Below are positions 1 through 6,901 of a DNA stretch of 15,326 bases, piece after piece. The translations under genes were made by a program, and so were the position numbers. Numbering within the stretch: position 1 is the stretch's first letter; the number at the start of each line of letters is the position of its first letter. The DNA is from Desulfuromonadaceae bacterium. Its GTDB lineage: Bacteria > Desulfobacterota > Desulfuromonadia > Desulfuromonadales > SZUA-540. The notes under the pieces are model-generated. The model was given only the letters and a program-made list of their open reading frames with translations. It made no database searches and had not been told where the DNA came from. The stretch lies in NCBI GenBank assembly GCA_003250235.1, contig QKGY01000463.1, positions 1 through 15,326 on the forward strand. The letters are read 5' to 3'.

Positions 1-373
1 GAAAGTTCTTTCTGTAGATGTGGATGAGGTAACCGCACCTGGGACTGTGGGTGAGTTCGGTATTCTCCCCGGTCATACTCCGATGCTGACGACCTTGAAG
101 ATCGGCGAACTCTCCTACCGGGATGGTGGAGAGATTTACCACTTGGCTGTCAACTGGGGTTATGTTGAGGTGGAAGATGACAAGGTGACCGTCCTTGTAG
201 AGACGGCAGAACCGGCGGATGACATCGATCTGGAAAGAGCGAAAGCGGCTCTTGGCCGTGCCGAGGAGGCACTTAAAGGGCTGGCTCCCGAGGATAAGAA
301 TTTCCTGGTGATGCAGGCAGCCCTTGAAAGGGCTATGATCCGCATTCAGGTTGCTGGCAAAAAAGCTCGTTAA
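1..373 (+). CDS. atpC: ATP synthase F1 epsilon subunit, 5' end cut off by the window
   Basis: The epsilon subunit sits in the central stalk of F1Fo ATP synthase and couples rotation to catalysis; its C-terminal helices can inhibit ATP hydrolysis. The frame is open from base 2 and gives 123 visible residues ending at TAA 371-373. The family's N-terminal beta-sandwich is recognisable (VGEFGILPGHTP, then LKIGELSY), and both C-terminal helices are complete. The GTG at 20 is an internal Val, because family-like sequence (KVLSVD) continues upstream of it, so only about 15 residues should lie outside the window. IDLERA matches the I/L-D-x-x-R-A motif tied to ATP binding in some bacterial epsilon subunits. 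atpC is normally the last gene of the atp operon, which agrees with the strong terminator just downstream. The family assignment is very secure; ATP binding is inferred. Confidence 0.96.
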   Translation, partial: KVLSVDVDEVTAPGTVGEFGILPGHTPMLTTLKIGELSYRDGGEIYHLAVNWGYVEVEDDKVTVLVETAEPADDIDLERAKAALGRAEEALKGLAPEDKNFLVMQAALERAMIRIQVAGKKAR

Positions 374-392
374 TACGCCAGATCTCAAAAGT

Positions 393-426
393 AAAAAAAG
401 GGCGATCTTATGATCGCCCTTTTTTT
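393..426. terminator. Bidirectional rho-independent terminator between atpC and the convergent GntR gene
   Basis: An 8-bp perfect stem, GGGCGATC (400-407) with GATCGCCC (412-419), has a TTAT loop. It is flanked by seven A on the left and seven T on the right, so it works as a U-tract terminator on either strand. It lies 20-odd bases after the atpC stop and about 20 bases from the stop of the minus-strand regulator, so it probably ends both transcripts. Confidence 0.93.
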
Positions 427-445
427 ATTATATGAGTCCCCTACC

Positions 446-1177
446 CTACTTTACGGTTTGATTCTTTGTTTGAATCTCCGCCATTTTTTCTTCGACCATC
501 TGAAGATGCTCCATCATTTTTTGGCGGGCTAGTTCAGGGTTGTGGGAACGAATGGCGTCCAAAATATTTTTATGCTGAGATAAAAGGCGATTCGCATACC
601 CCTCCTTTTGGTAAAATTCTTCCAACGCCACTTGTATCGTGGTGTGAAACAAGGAATGAATCGTATTCAGGACGTGCAATTGAAGGGTATTATGAGTCGC
701 TGCTGTAATGGCATAATGGAATTGTGCGTCAACACCGGCATCCCACCCGCCTGTAACGGCTTGCCTCTCCATTTCGTTGAGATGTCGTTCGATTTTGGCG
801 ATATCAGCTTCCGTAGCGCGGGATGCCGCCAAATAGGCAGACCAGCTTTCAAGACCCATGCGAACTTCTGCGAGTGCATGCAGAAGCCCGGGGTCGCTTT
901 CAACCATGTTGGTCAGGGGATCTGCAATGGTGGTTTCCGTTAACGACCTCACAAAAGTACCCCCACCCTGTCGGGCTTCAACAAGTCCCATGGCTTCCAA
1001 AACCATGATCGCCTCGCGTACGGAAGGACGACTGACACCCAGGATGGAGGATAATTCTCTTTCCGAAGGGATACGTTCACCCGGAGTGAGTTCTCCTTGT
1101 GAAATCAGATTTTTGATCTGAGTAACGATTTCATCGGATATTTTTTTGGGTTTTATCGGTTTGAAGACATTGGGCAT
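446..1177 (-). CDS. GntR-family transcriptional regulator, FadR/FCD subfamily
   Basis: A 243-residue DNA-binding regulator. Residues about 12-76 form the GntR winged helix, with the recognition segment GVSRPSVREAI near 47-57 and the wing GGGTFV near 71-76. Residues about 95-225 are an all-helical FCD ligand domain. It keeps the usual metal and ligand residues: D150 and H154 in DAQFH, H202 in QHKNI and H224 in MEHL. R106 is also present. Related regulators (LldR, PdhR, FadR types) respond to small organic acids, but the effector here cannot be read from sequence. The ATG at 1177 has a GGAG ribosome site 9 bases upstream (1187-1190, minus strand). It is transcribed divergently from dinB and convergently with atpC. 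No obvious operator palindrome was seen in the 86-base gap to dinB. Confidence 0.93.
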   Translation of the reverse strand: MPNVFKPIKPKKISDEIVTQIKNLISQGELTPGERIPSERELSSILGVSRPSVREAIMVLEAMGLVEARQGGGTFVRSLTETTIADPLTNMVESDPGLLHALAEVRMGLESWSAYLAASRATEADIAKIERHLNEMERQAVTGGWDAGVDAQFHYAITAATHNTLQLHVLNTIHSLFHTTIQVALEEFYQKEGYANRLLSQHKNILDAIRSHNPELARQKMMEHLQMVEEKMAEIQTKNQTVK

Positions 1178-1263
1178 GTCTTGTTACTCCACTATGAAAA
1201 AGGGCAAAACTGTATGTATCACCGCAACGATCAAAGGTCAAGGACTCAAGGCAGATAGAGAAA

Positions 1264-2463
1264 ATGACCGGGAAGTTTGAACGAAAAATAATTCATGTCG
1301 ACATGGATGCCTTCTATGCTTCTGTAGAGCAGAGGGATAATCCTGCATACAGAACCAAGCCGGTTATTGTAGGCGGTCCTGTTTCACGGGGCGTTGTGAG
1401 TGCCTGCTCCTATGAAGCACGAGCCTTTGGGGTGCGGTCTGCCATGCCTATGGCGAAAGCCATGCGATTGTGTCCAGGCGCAATTGTGCTTCCGGTAAGA
1501 ATGACACGCTATGCAGAAATATCTCGTCATATTTTTCAAATATTTTCCTCTTATACCGATCAAGTCGAACCTTTGTCTATTGATGAAGCCTTTCTGGATG
1601 TCACCGGGTGTGAAAAACTCTTTGGGGATGCACGGGAGATTGCGGAGCAAATCAGAGAACGAATAGCCCGGGAATGTGGACTACCGGCAAGCGCTGGAGT
1701 TGCCGGAAATAAATTTTTGGCAAAACTGGCATCGGAGGAAGCAAAACCCAATGGACTACTTGAAATACATCCCGATGAGGTCGATCGTTTCTTGCTGCCT
1801 CTTCCGGTGAATCGTATCTGGGGGGTAGGTCCTAGGGGCGCCGAACGTTTGGAACAAAGCGGCGTGAAGACGATTAAGGAGTTGAGGAGTCTTACGCGGG
1901 AGAGGTTGACCAAAATGTTCGGTGTGCTGGGAGAACGACTCTACTTTCTGGCGAGGGGCAAGGACGACAGAAAAGTGGAATCGGCAGGGACGATAAAAAG
2001 CATCGGAAACGAAGAGACATTTGCCAAAGATATCTGGGACAGGGAAGAGCTGAAGATTCATCTGCTGGCTCTGGCGGAGAAGGTTGCATGGCGTCTTCGC
2101 CAAACGGGTATGATGGCAGGAAATCTGACGCTTAAAATTCGATACGGCGATTTCGTCTTGCACACCCATTCAAAACAATTTTCAGAACCGACTGACAGTC
2201 TGAAACCGATCATGACAGCCGCAAAAGAGTTGCTTGAAAAGTCAGAGGCGGGGAGTAAAGGGATCCGATTATTGGGGGTGAATACAGCGCAACTATCCGG
2301 TAAAGAGGAAGGACAGTTGTCTCTGTTTGTTTCGAAGGAGGAAACCCGCCACAAAGCTCTCGATCAGGCGGTCGATACACTGCATGAACGATTCGGACAC
2401 CAGAGTGTGAAACGGGGATCATTGATTGAAATAAAAGAGGATGACTCAGACAACTCCGACTGA
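1264..2463 (+). CDS. dinB: DNA polymerase IV (Y-family translesion polymerase)
   Basis: This error-prone polymerase copies past damaged bases. At 399 residues it is somewhat longer than the 351-residue E. coli enzyme. The palm carries HVDMDAFYASVE with catalytic D13, and SIDEAF with catalytic D107 and E108. The steric-gate position is Y18. The fingers motif SYEARAFGVRSAMP is near 49-62. The thumb helix-hairpin-helix contains WGVGPRGAERL near 186-196. The little finger begins around KSIGNEETF (245-253). A sliding-clamp-binding motif, QLSLF, lies at 351-355 and is followed by about 44 more residues, so it is internal rather than at the extreme end as in E. coli. The ATG at 1264 has only a weak ribosome site (TAGAG at 1256-1260). 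I saw no clear LexA box upstream. The last 18 bases overlap the convergent gene. Confidence 0.96.
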   Translation: MTGKFERKIIHVDMDAFYASVEQRDNPAYRTKPVIVGGPVSRGVVSACSYEARAFGVRSAMPMAKAMRLCPGAIVLPVRMTRYAEISRHIFQIFSSYTDQVEPLSIDEAFLDVTGCEKLFGDAREIAEQIRERIARECGLPASAGVAGNKFLAKLASEEAKPNGLLEIHPDEVDRFLLPLPVNRIWGVGPRGAERLEQSGVKTIKELRSLTRERLTKMFGVLGERLYFLARGKDDRKVESAGTIKSIGNEETFAKDIWDREELKIHLLALAEKVAWRLRQTGMMAGNLTLKIRYGDFVLHTHSKQFSEPTDSLKPIMTAAKELLEKSEAGSKGIRLLGVNTAQLSGKEEGQLSLFVSKEETRHKALDQAVDTLHERFGHQSVKRGSLIEIKEDDSDNSD

Positions 2464-3219
2464 AAGAAGAGCCTGTCGAGAACGAAGGATCGCATCCGCA
2501 TCGTGGGCCTCAAGAGTGAGGCTGGGCGGATCAGGCAAAAGTGAGAGTGTTTCCCAAAGTGGCTGAAAGGAAATATCTCCCTCTCCAATGGGGAGGTGGT
2601 CGTCGCGTTTACCGAAATTGTCATGCAGGTGAAAATGTTTCAGGTAGGGGCGTAGAGACGTTTGCCATTCAGTAATGGGAGTCTTCGAGAACAAACGCCA
2701 GTGGCCGATATCAAAACAGGCACCAAACCACGGCGAGTGGAAATGCCTTAAGACCGTCTGCAGGTTGTCCGGGGTTTCATCAAAGATGTTTTCAAGGACA
2801 ATGTGGCAACGAAGCTTTTCAGCGCGTCGAATAAATTCCGGCCAAAAACGAAGGTTCTGCTCGATCCACAGATGACTTTGCCCGCCGTATCGCCAGGTAT
2901 CATATCCGGGGTGAAAAACAACCAGATGGGAACCAAGTGCTTCTGCCGCATCCAGCGTCTGCATAAAACGTTGGGCCGTAACCTCCTGAACCCTGGGGTC
3001 AAGTGCTCCAGGGTTCAAGTCCATAAAAGGCGCATGGAGTGTATTGGAGAGATGTAAATCTTCCAGAAAATGCCGAACTGTTTGCAAATCGTGCGAAGAA
3101 AGGGTATCGAGATCTGCGGCCTTGAATGCAATTTCCGGTTGAAGGCCATGCTCCGAAAGAAAGGACATACGCGAAGTGAATTGCACCCAGGGGGTATGGA
3201 CAAACAAGGAAGGGGTCAT
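2446..3219 (-). CDS. TIM-barrel sugar phosphate isomerase/epimerase-like protein (AP endonuclease 2 superfamily)
   Basis: A 257-residue predicted TIM barrel of the xylose isomerase-like / endonuclease IV superfamily. The probable metal ligands appear in the expected order at strand ends: H62 (LHAP), H103 (VFHPG), E143 (VLENI), D170 and H173 (CFDIGHW), H199 (HFHLHD), E213 (GEGD) and E237 (TLEAHD). The spacing and GEGD motif fit sugar isomerases/epimerases; the substrate is unknown, and an AP-endonuclease role cannot be excluded. Its ATG overlaps the TGA of the upstream channel gene (ATGA at 3216-3219, minus strand), so the two are probably cotranslated. Its 3' end overlaps dinB by 18 bases with no terminator between them. 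Confidence 0.85.
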   Translation of the reverse strand: MTPSLFVHTPWVQFTSRMSFLSEHGLQPEIAFKAADLDTLSSHDLQTVRHFLEDLHLSNTLHAPFMDLNPGALDPRVQEVTAQRFMQTLDAAEALGSHLVVFHPGYDTWRYGGQSHLWIEQNLRFWPEFIRRAEKLRCHIVLENIFDETPDNLQTVLRHFHSPWFGACFDIGHWRLFSKTPITEWQTSLRPYLKHFHLHDNFGKRDDHLPIGEGDISFQPLWETLSLLPDPPSLTLEAHDADAILRSRQALLSVGVV

Positions 3220-4226
3220 AGGATACTTTCACCGCCGGCGATCGCTTCCAGGTTTTGAATGGCAGACTGCTGGCCGAGAGTAATGAGCACATCACCGGAG
3301 TCTATCAAGGTGTTGGAAGCGGGGTTGAAAATCATTTTACCGTCCCCTTTCTTGATTCCGACAATGATGATTCCTAGATCCTTGCGAATGCCCGATGTGA
3401 TGAGAGACGTACCGACCAGGTGTGAAGTCGGATTGACAAGAATCTCTTCCAGCTGCAGCTCCAGGTTTTTACCGGCCGTGGCAATTTCAATGAAATCGAC
3501 AACAGAAGGTCTCAAGATGGCTTGAGCCATACGATAGGCGCCAATCGTATAGGGAGAAATGACCTTTGAAGCTCCGGCGCGCTTCAGCTTCTTCTCAGAT
3601 CCTTCTTCACCTGAGCGGGCAAGAATAAAAAGGTCGGGGTTAAGGCCACGTGCGGTAAGGGTAATATACACGTTATCGGTATCGGAGGTGACCGCCGTGA
3701 TCAAACCCTTCGCCCGATCAATGCCTGCTGCCATCAGGCAGTCGTCGTCGGTGGCATCTCCTCGAACGAAAAGAATTCTATCAGTGGCAAGCTTTTCACA
3801 GCGTTCCGGATTGTGTTCAACCACGACAAAGGGGAGCGGTCTGGCAGCAAGCTCCTTACAGATCAGGGTACCGATACGCCCATAACCGCAAATGATGTAG
3901 TGACCTTTGAGTTTGCTGATCTGCTTTTCCAATTTTTTCCTCCCGAGAATCTGCCGCAACTGCCCTTCGACCATGAACTGGATCAGACTGCCAATCGCAT
4001 AAGCGATAATGCCGGCTCCGAAGATAATTAAGATTATCGTAAAAATTTTACCTTCGGGGGAGAGATCATGAACCTCCTTGAATCCAACTGTAGCCAAAGT
4101 GATTACGGTCATATACAACGAATCGAAAGGGGTCCACCCTTCGATAAGGCTATAACCGACAGTGCCACAGCCAATTACCAGAACGAGTATGGCGATAGAG
4201 AAGCGAAGATTACGAATGGAATCCAT
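3216..4226 (-). CDS. TrkA/RCK-domain ion channel (two-transmembrane, potassium-channel-like)
   Basis: A 336-residue inner-membrane channel subunit. TM1 is near 9-28, a pore helix and filter occupy about 34-50, and TM2 is near 61-85 with hinge glycines (G70, G72). A cytoplasmic RCK-N Rossmann domain follows at about 108-230, with the nucleotide motif GYGRIG at 114-119 and an acidic E137 at the end of the second strand, the position that contacts ribose in NAD/adenosine binders. A TrkA-C domain spans about 250-330. This layout matches MthK and GsuK-type channels. The filter reads TVGFKE instead of the usual TVGYGD or TVGFG. The start ATG has GGGAG 5 bases upstream (4232-4236, minus strand). It is the first gene of an operon with the TIM-barrel gene. 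The channel class is secure; K+ selectivity is not. Confidence 0.9.
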   Translation of the reverse strand: MDSIRNLRFSIAILVLVIGCGTVGYSLIEGWTPFDSLYMTVITLATVGFKEVHDLSPEGKIFTIILIIFGAGIIAYAIGSLIQFMVEGQLRQILGRKKLEKQISKLKGHYIICGYGRIGTLICKELAARPLPFVVVEHNPERCEKLATDRILFVRGDATDDDCLMAAGIDRAKGLITAVTSDTDNVYITLTARGLNPDLFILARSGEEGSEKKLKRAGASKVISPYTIGAYRMAQAILRPSVVDFIEIATAGKNLELQLEEILVNPTSHLVGTSLITSGIRKDLGIIIVGIKKGDGKMIFNPASNTLIDSGDVLITLGQQSAIQNLEAIAGGESIL

Positions 4227-4302
4227 AGTTTCTCCCGGGGATAACGCGGTGCAATGATAGCGGTCAGAAATGGAAAAGGCAAGTAGATATAAAGGGTTGC
4301 AT

Positions 4303-4308
4303 ATTATA
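4303..4308 (-). promoter_or_regulatory. Possible -10 box for the channel operon
   Basis: Read on the minus strand, this is a perfect TATAAT about 77 bases upstream of the channel start codon. No convincing -35 box lies 16-18 bases before it, and the sequence there is shared with the opposite-strand GntR promoter. If real, the two promoters lie nearly back to back, so a protein bound at the palindrome at 4338-4352 could affect both genes. Confidence 0.3.
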
Positions 4309-4326
4309 AAACACCTCAGAAAAGGC

Positions 4327-4354
4327 TTGACAGTTTATGTATACTGTATACAAT
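4327..4354 (+). promoter_or_regulatory. Sigma-70-type promoter of the second GntR gene
   Basis: The -35 box TTGACA (4327-4332) is a perfect consensus match. It is followed 16 bases later by TACAAT (4349-4354), which matches TATAAT at five of six positions. It lies about 35 bases upstream of the start codon. The spacer and -10 box are overlapped by a perfect palindrome, so the promoter is probably repressible. Confidence 0.75.
4338..4352. promoter_or_regulatory. Perfect palindromic operator candidate inside the GntR promoter
   Basis: TGTATAC-T-GTATACA is a 15-base perfect palindrome with 7-bp arms and a one-base centre. It contains two GTATAC hexamers (4339-4344, 4346-4351). It covers the end of the spacer and most of the -10 box of the promoter for the adjacent GntR gene. 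This is the position expected for autorepression, and FCD-type GntR proteins commonly bind short palindromes as dimers. Binding by this regulator is inferred. Confidence 0.65.
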
Positions 4355-4389
4355 TTGTAAAATTTTTATAAGGGAGACTGGAAACCGCA

Positions 4390-5100
4390 ATGCGAAAAAA
4401 ACCGATTGAACGGCATCAAACGCTGCGGGAAAAGATCCTGGAAACGATCCGGGAGGCCATCCTTAAAGGAACGCTGAAAGCCGGGGAAAAAGTTGCCGAA
4501 CCGGAACTTGCTGAAAGGTTCGGAATCAGCAGGACCCCTATCCGTGAGGCCTTTCGGCAGTTGGAATCAGAGGGGTACTTAACGGTAATTCCCAGAAAAG
4601 GGGCTGTTGTCACCTCCCTTTCTGAACGGGATGTCGAAGAGTTCTATGCCATAAAAAGCATTCTGGAGGGATATGCTGCAAGAATGGCTGCGGAAAATCT
4701 CTCCGACAAGGATATCGAAAAACTGGAGAGCATAAACGAACGGTTGCAGCAACTGGCCGACGACGAAGATGTCAAAAACTTTTTCAAAGTCCACAACGAA
4801 TTTCATGACTTGTTCATCCGCGCAGCCGGAAACGAAAAGCTTCGCGAGCTGATCGGGCAGATGATGATGCGCTTCAATCGCCTGCGTATGGCGTCCCTGT
4901 CCCTGCCGGGGCGTATGAAGATTTCTGTGGACGAACATAAAAAGATCATTGAGGCTTTTAAGGCGCACAACGGTGAAAAGGCTGACAACCTGGTAAAAAA
5001 GACAGCGAGTTACGGGGGACAGGTACTTTTGCAGAGCCTGGCCAAGGAAGAGGGCCGGAAAGTGGAAAAATCCATTTATCAACAAGCAATAGACGTCTGA
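4390..5100 (+). CDS. GntR-family transcriptional regulator, FCD subfamily (second copy)
   Basis: A 236-residue regulator that is clearly distinct from the one at 446-1177. The winged helix spans about 11-76, with FGISRTPIREAFRQLE near 44-59 and a wing of RKGAVV. The FCD helical domain spans about 83-215. The FCD ligand site looks altered. H139 (HNEFH) and H183 (DEHKK) are present, but the position usually Asp/Asn four residues before H139 is H135, and the usual third His in the last helix is replaced near T205. It may therefore bind its metal or ligand differently. AGGGAG at 4371-4376 is a ribosome site with rather long spacing. The gene is monocistronic, with its own promoter/operator and terminator, and is divergent from the channel operon. 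The effector is unknown. Confidence 0.93.
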   Translation: MRKKPIERHQTLREKILETIREAILKGTLKAGEKVAEPELAERFGISRTPIREAFRQLESEGYLTVIPRKGAVVTSLSERDVEEFYAIKSILEGYAARMAAENLSDKDIEKLESINERLQQLADDEDVKNFFKVHNEFHDLFIRAAGNEKLRELIGQMMMRFNRLRMASLSLPGRMKISVDEHKKIIEAFKAHNGEKADNLVKKTASYGGQVLLQSLAKEEGRKVEKSIYQQAIDV

Positions 5101-5127
5101 AATTATTTAAGATTAATAGAAACTGGA

Positions 5128-5157
5128 GGCCGACGTTCTTAAGAATGTCGGCCTTTT
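5128..5157 (+). terminator. Rho-independent terminator after the second GntR gene
   Basis: GGCCGACGTTCTT (5128-5140) pairs with AAGAATGTCGGCC (5141-5153). The arms are fully complementary apart from one G-U wobble, so the hairpin has about 11 pairs around a TTAA loop. TTTT and then GTG follow. It begins 27 bases after the GntR stop codon. Confidence 0.9.
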
Positions 5158-5193
5158 GTGTGATGGAAGAAAATAAAGAGGATAGAAGTGGTG

Positions 5194-5222
5194 TTGATTC
5201 GCAATCACGGTTATGCCATAGT
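5194..5222 (+). promoter_or_regulatory. Tentative promoter for the YfaZ-like gene
   Basis: TTGATT (5194-5199), a 17-base spacer and CATAGT (5217-5222) give a weak sigma-70-like pair about 35 bases upstream of the ATG at 5257. The boxes match consensus at four of six bases each. A promoter is needed here, because a terminator separates this gene from the upstream regulator. Confidence 0.3.
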
Positions 5223-5256
5223 GACCGATAAATCTGTTATGAAGGAGAGATGTAAA

Positions 5257-5823
5257 ATGAAACGTTTAGGGATCGCATTACTGTTTATCCTAATGGCCAC
5301 TTCAGTGACCTATGCGGAGTCAATCAGCCTGGAGTTCAATGACGACAGCGCACAGCTCGGATATGCTCATGTCATCAATCAGGATTATTACGGCACCTCG
5401 CTTTTGAACTTTCGCGGGCTGTATAACCAAGACAAGGAAACGAAATTGGGCACGATCGGATTCGAGTTTTCCGGTGAGCCCGGAAACGCCCCTGGACTTC
5501 GTTTCGGCATCGGTGGCGACGTATATGGCGGGACGACGGATGTGAACCAGGATATGCTGGCCCTGGGGGTAATTGGGAAGATAGCGTATGCGCCACCAAC
5601 CCTTGGGGGCCTTGGGTTTGAGGGTAAAATCGGTTATGCCCCGAAGATTTTCAGTCTTTTGGATCTGGATCGACTCCTGGAAACCAATGTGGGAGTATCG
5701 TTTGCCATCATGCCGAATGTTAAGGTGTATGTGGATTATCAGAACATCAAGGCGGACTTCGAATATCAGAGAACCACTCATATCGATGAGAATGTTCGGG
5801 TTGGTTTTACGGCAAAATTTTGA
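5257..5823 (+). CDS. YfaZ-like outer membrane beta-barrel protein
   Basis: A predicted 188-residue outer membrane protein. The ATG at 5257 is chosen over a longer frame beginning at 5188 for two reasons: AAGGAG (5242-5247) lies 9 bases before it, and it starts a clean signal peptide. That signal has basic K2-R3, a hydrophobic core (IALLFILMATS) and a likely cut after TYA at residue 20. The mature part alternates polar and hydrophobic residues in the manner of beta strands, is rich in Gly and aromatic residues, and ends in GFTAKF with a terminal Phe, the usual signal for barrel assembly. Sequence style and length match the YfaZ family, whose function is not established. It may instead belong to another small barrel family. 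It stands alone, between a terminator and a strong hairpin. Confidence 0.8.
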   Translation: MKRLGIALLFILMATSVTYAESISLEFNDDSAQLGYAHVINQDYYGTSLLNFRGLYNQDKETKLGTIGFEFSGEPGNAPGLRFGIGGDVYGGTTDVNQDMLALGVIGKIAYAPPTLGGLGFEGKIGYAPKIFSLLDLDRLLETNVGVSFAIMPNVKVYVDYQNIKADFEYQRTTHIDENVRVGFTAKF

Positions 5824-5836
5824 TTTGTAATAAACA

Positions 5837-5869
5837 GCAGAAAGGGGACCCCAAGGGTCCCCTTTCTGC
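5837..5869 (+). terminator. Strong hairpin after the YfaZ-like gene, probable terminator
   Basis: A 15-bp perfect inverted repeat, 5837-5851 with 5855-5869, encloses a three-base loop. It begins 13 bases after the stop codon. The lower stem contains AAA/TTT, but no free U-tract follows (AAATCTAG comes next). It may terminate, or it may mainly protect the upstream mRNA 3' end while allowing read-through into the HD-GYP gene. Confidence 0.7.
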
Positions 5870-5906
5870 AAATCTAGAGCGCAACCTGTTCGAGGGAGTA
5901 CGTGAC

Positions 5907-6839
5907 ATGCTGGCCGTCGGTCTGAGCTTATTACAAGGTGAGCGCAAGGCCCCCTGCGACATGTATCGCAAGGTCGGTGATGAGGACTATATCCTTTTTG
6001 CCCAGAAGGGGTTGCCTCTGAGTGTTGACCTGTGTGCCAATCTGGCAGAGCATGCTGTTAAAACCCTCTATATCGCCCCGGAAGAGAGTGAGGACTATTA
6101 CTCCTACCTGCGTTCCTTTACGGAACAGGTTGTCAAAGATCCGCATATAGACTCTGAGCACAAAGCCAAAGCGGTCTATTCCTCCTGCCGCGAAATTCTC
6201 CACCACGTTTTTGATGATCCGCGCGCGTCGTTCATCAATATGGCGATCGATATGATCGCACCGACCATGGATTTGATCGTGACGGACGATCTGGCAACAC
6301 GATGCCTGATCAAACTGACCGATTACGACCAGAGCACCTATACCCATTCCACCAACGTGGGTATCTTCGGAATCGCCCTGGCAAGGCACTATTTTGGAGC
6401 CGATGCTATCAAGGATCTGCATTCACTCGGGGCGGGTTTTTTTCTCCACGACCTGGGTAAATGTCGGACACCGATCGAAATCATCACAAAACCAGGGCCT
6501 CTGACGCCTGAAGAGCGCACAATCATCAATAAGCATCCCGAAGATGGCTATAATATTCTCCTGGAAAACGGTGTCATGACGGAAGAGTTCAAGTACCTGA
6601 CTCTACAGCATCATGAGCGTGATGACGGTGGGGGCTATCCCTATGGGCTCAAGGGCAAGGATATTCATCCCTATGCCCGCATCTGTCGTGTAGTCGATAT
6701 CTATGAGGCATTAACGGCTGAGCGTCCCTACCATCGGCGGATATCAACCTTTGAGACCTTGAAATTAATGAAGGAAAAGCTGGTTGTAGACATGGAGCAA
6801 GGGGTCTTCGAACACTTTGTGAAGCTGTTTCTTTCTTAA
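5907..6839 (+). CDS. HD-GYP domain protein, predicted cyclic-di-GMP phosphodiesterase
   Basis: A 310-residue protein predicted to hydrolyse c-di-GMP, a second messenger controlling motility and biofilm. The ATG at 5907 is preferred because GGGAG (5894-5898) lies 8 bases upstream; the frame continues further up only through the hairpin at 5837-5869. The catalytic C-terminal half holds H147 (THSTN), HDLGK at 181-185, HHERDDGGGYP at 235-245 (the GYP signature) and D264 (RVVDIYEA), a complete HD-GYP metal-site set. The N-terminal ~130 residues show no receiver, GAF, PAS or transmembrane segment that I can recognise and may be a sensory or dimer module. There are no hydrophobic segments, so it is cytoplasmic. 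It has no partner gene nearby and converges on the ABC exporter gene. Confidence 0.92.
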   Translation: MLAVGLSLLQGERKAPCDMYRKVGDEDYILFAQKGLPLSVDLCANLAEHAVKTLYIAPEESEDYYSYLRSFTEQVVKDPHIDSEHKAKAVYSSCREILHHVFDDPRASFINMAIDMIAPTMDLIVTDDLATRCLIKLTDYDQSTYTHSTNVGIFGIALARHYFGADAIKDLHSLGAGFFLHDLGKCRTPIEIITKPGPLTPEERTIINKHPEDGYNILLENGVMTEEFKYLTLQHHERDDGGGYPYGLKGKDIHPYARICRVVDIYEALTAERPYHRRISTFETLKLMKEKLVVDMEQGVFEHFVKLFLS

Positions 6840-6858
6840 GCGTCGACATCTTATCCAG

Positions 6859-6901
6859 AAAAAAAGGGCCCCGTCAGGATCGCAGACGGTGCCCTTTTTT
6901 T
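6859..6901. terminator. Bidirectional terminator between the HD-GYP gene and the ABC permease gene
   Basis: GGGC and CCGTC (6866-6869, 6871-6875) pair with GACGG and GCCC (6885-6889, 6891-6894) around one mismatch and a nine-base loop. Seven A precede and seven T follow, so it can act on both strands. The stop codon of the minus-strand permease gene (6874-6876) lies at the edge of the loop, so the hairpin overlaps coding sequence. Confidence 0.88.

Noticed and set aside
1204..1230. Possible LexA/SOS box upstream of dinB (CTGTATGTATCACC)
   Set aside because: Only one half resembles the CTGT...ACAG palindrome. The second half is absent, and the GGTT-type box seen in some deltaproteobacteria was not found either.
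5188..5256. Longer start for the YfaZ-like protein at 5188
   Set aside because: It would add 23 residues before a clean signal peptide. The ATG at 5257 has the good ribosome site.
5820..5906. Longer start for the HD-GYP protein at 5820
   Set aside because: It would run through the 15-bp hairpin and overlap the previous stop codon. GGGAG correctly spaced before 5907 supports the shorter form.
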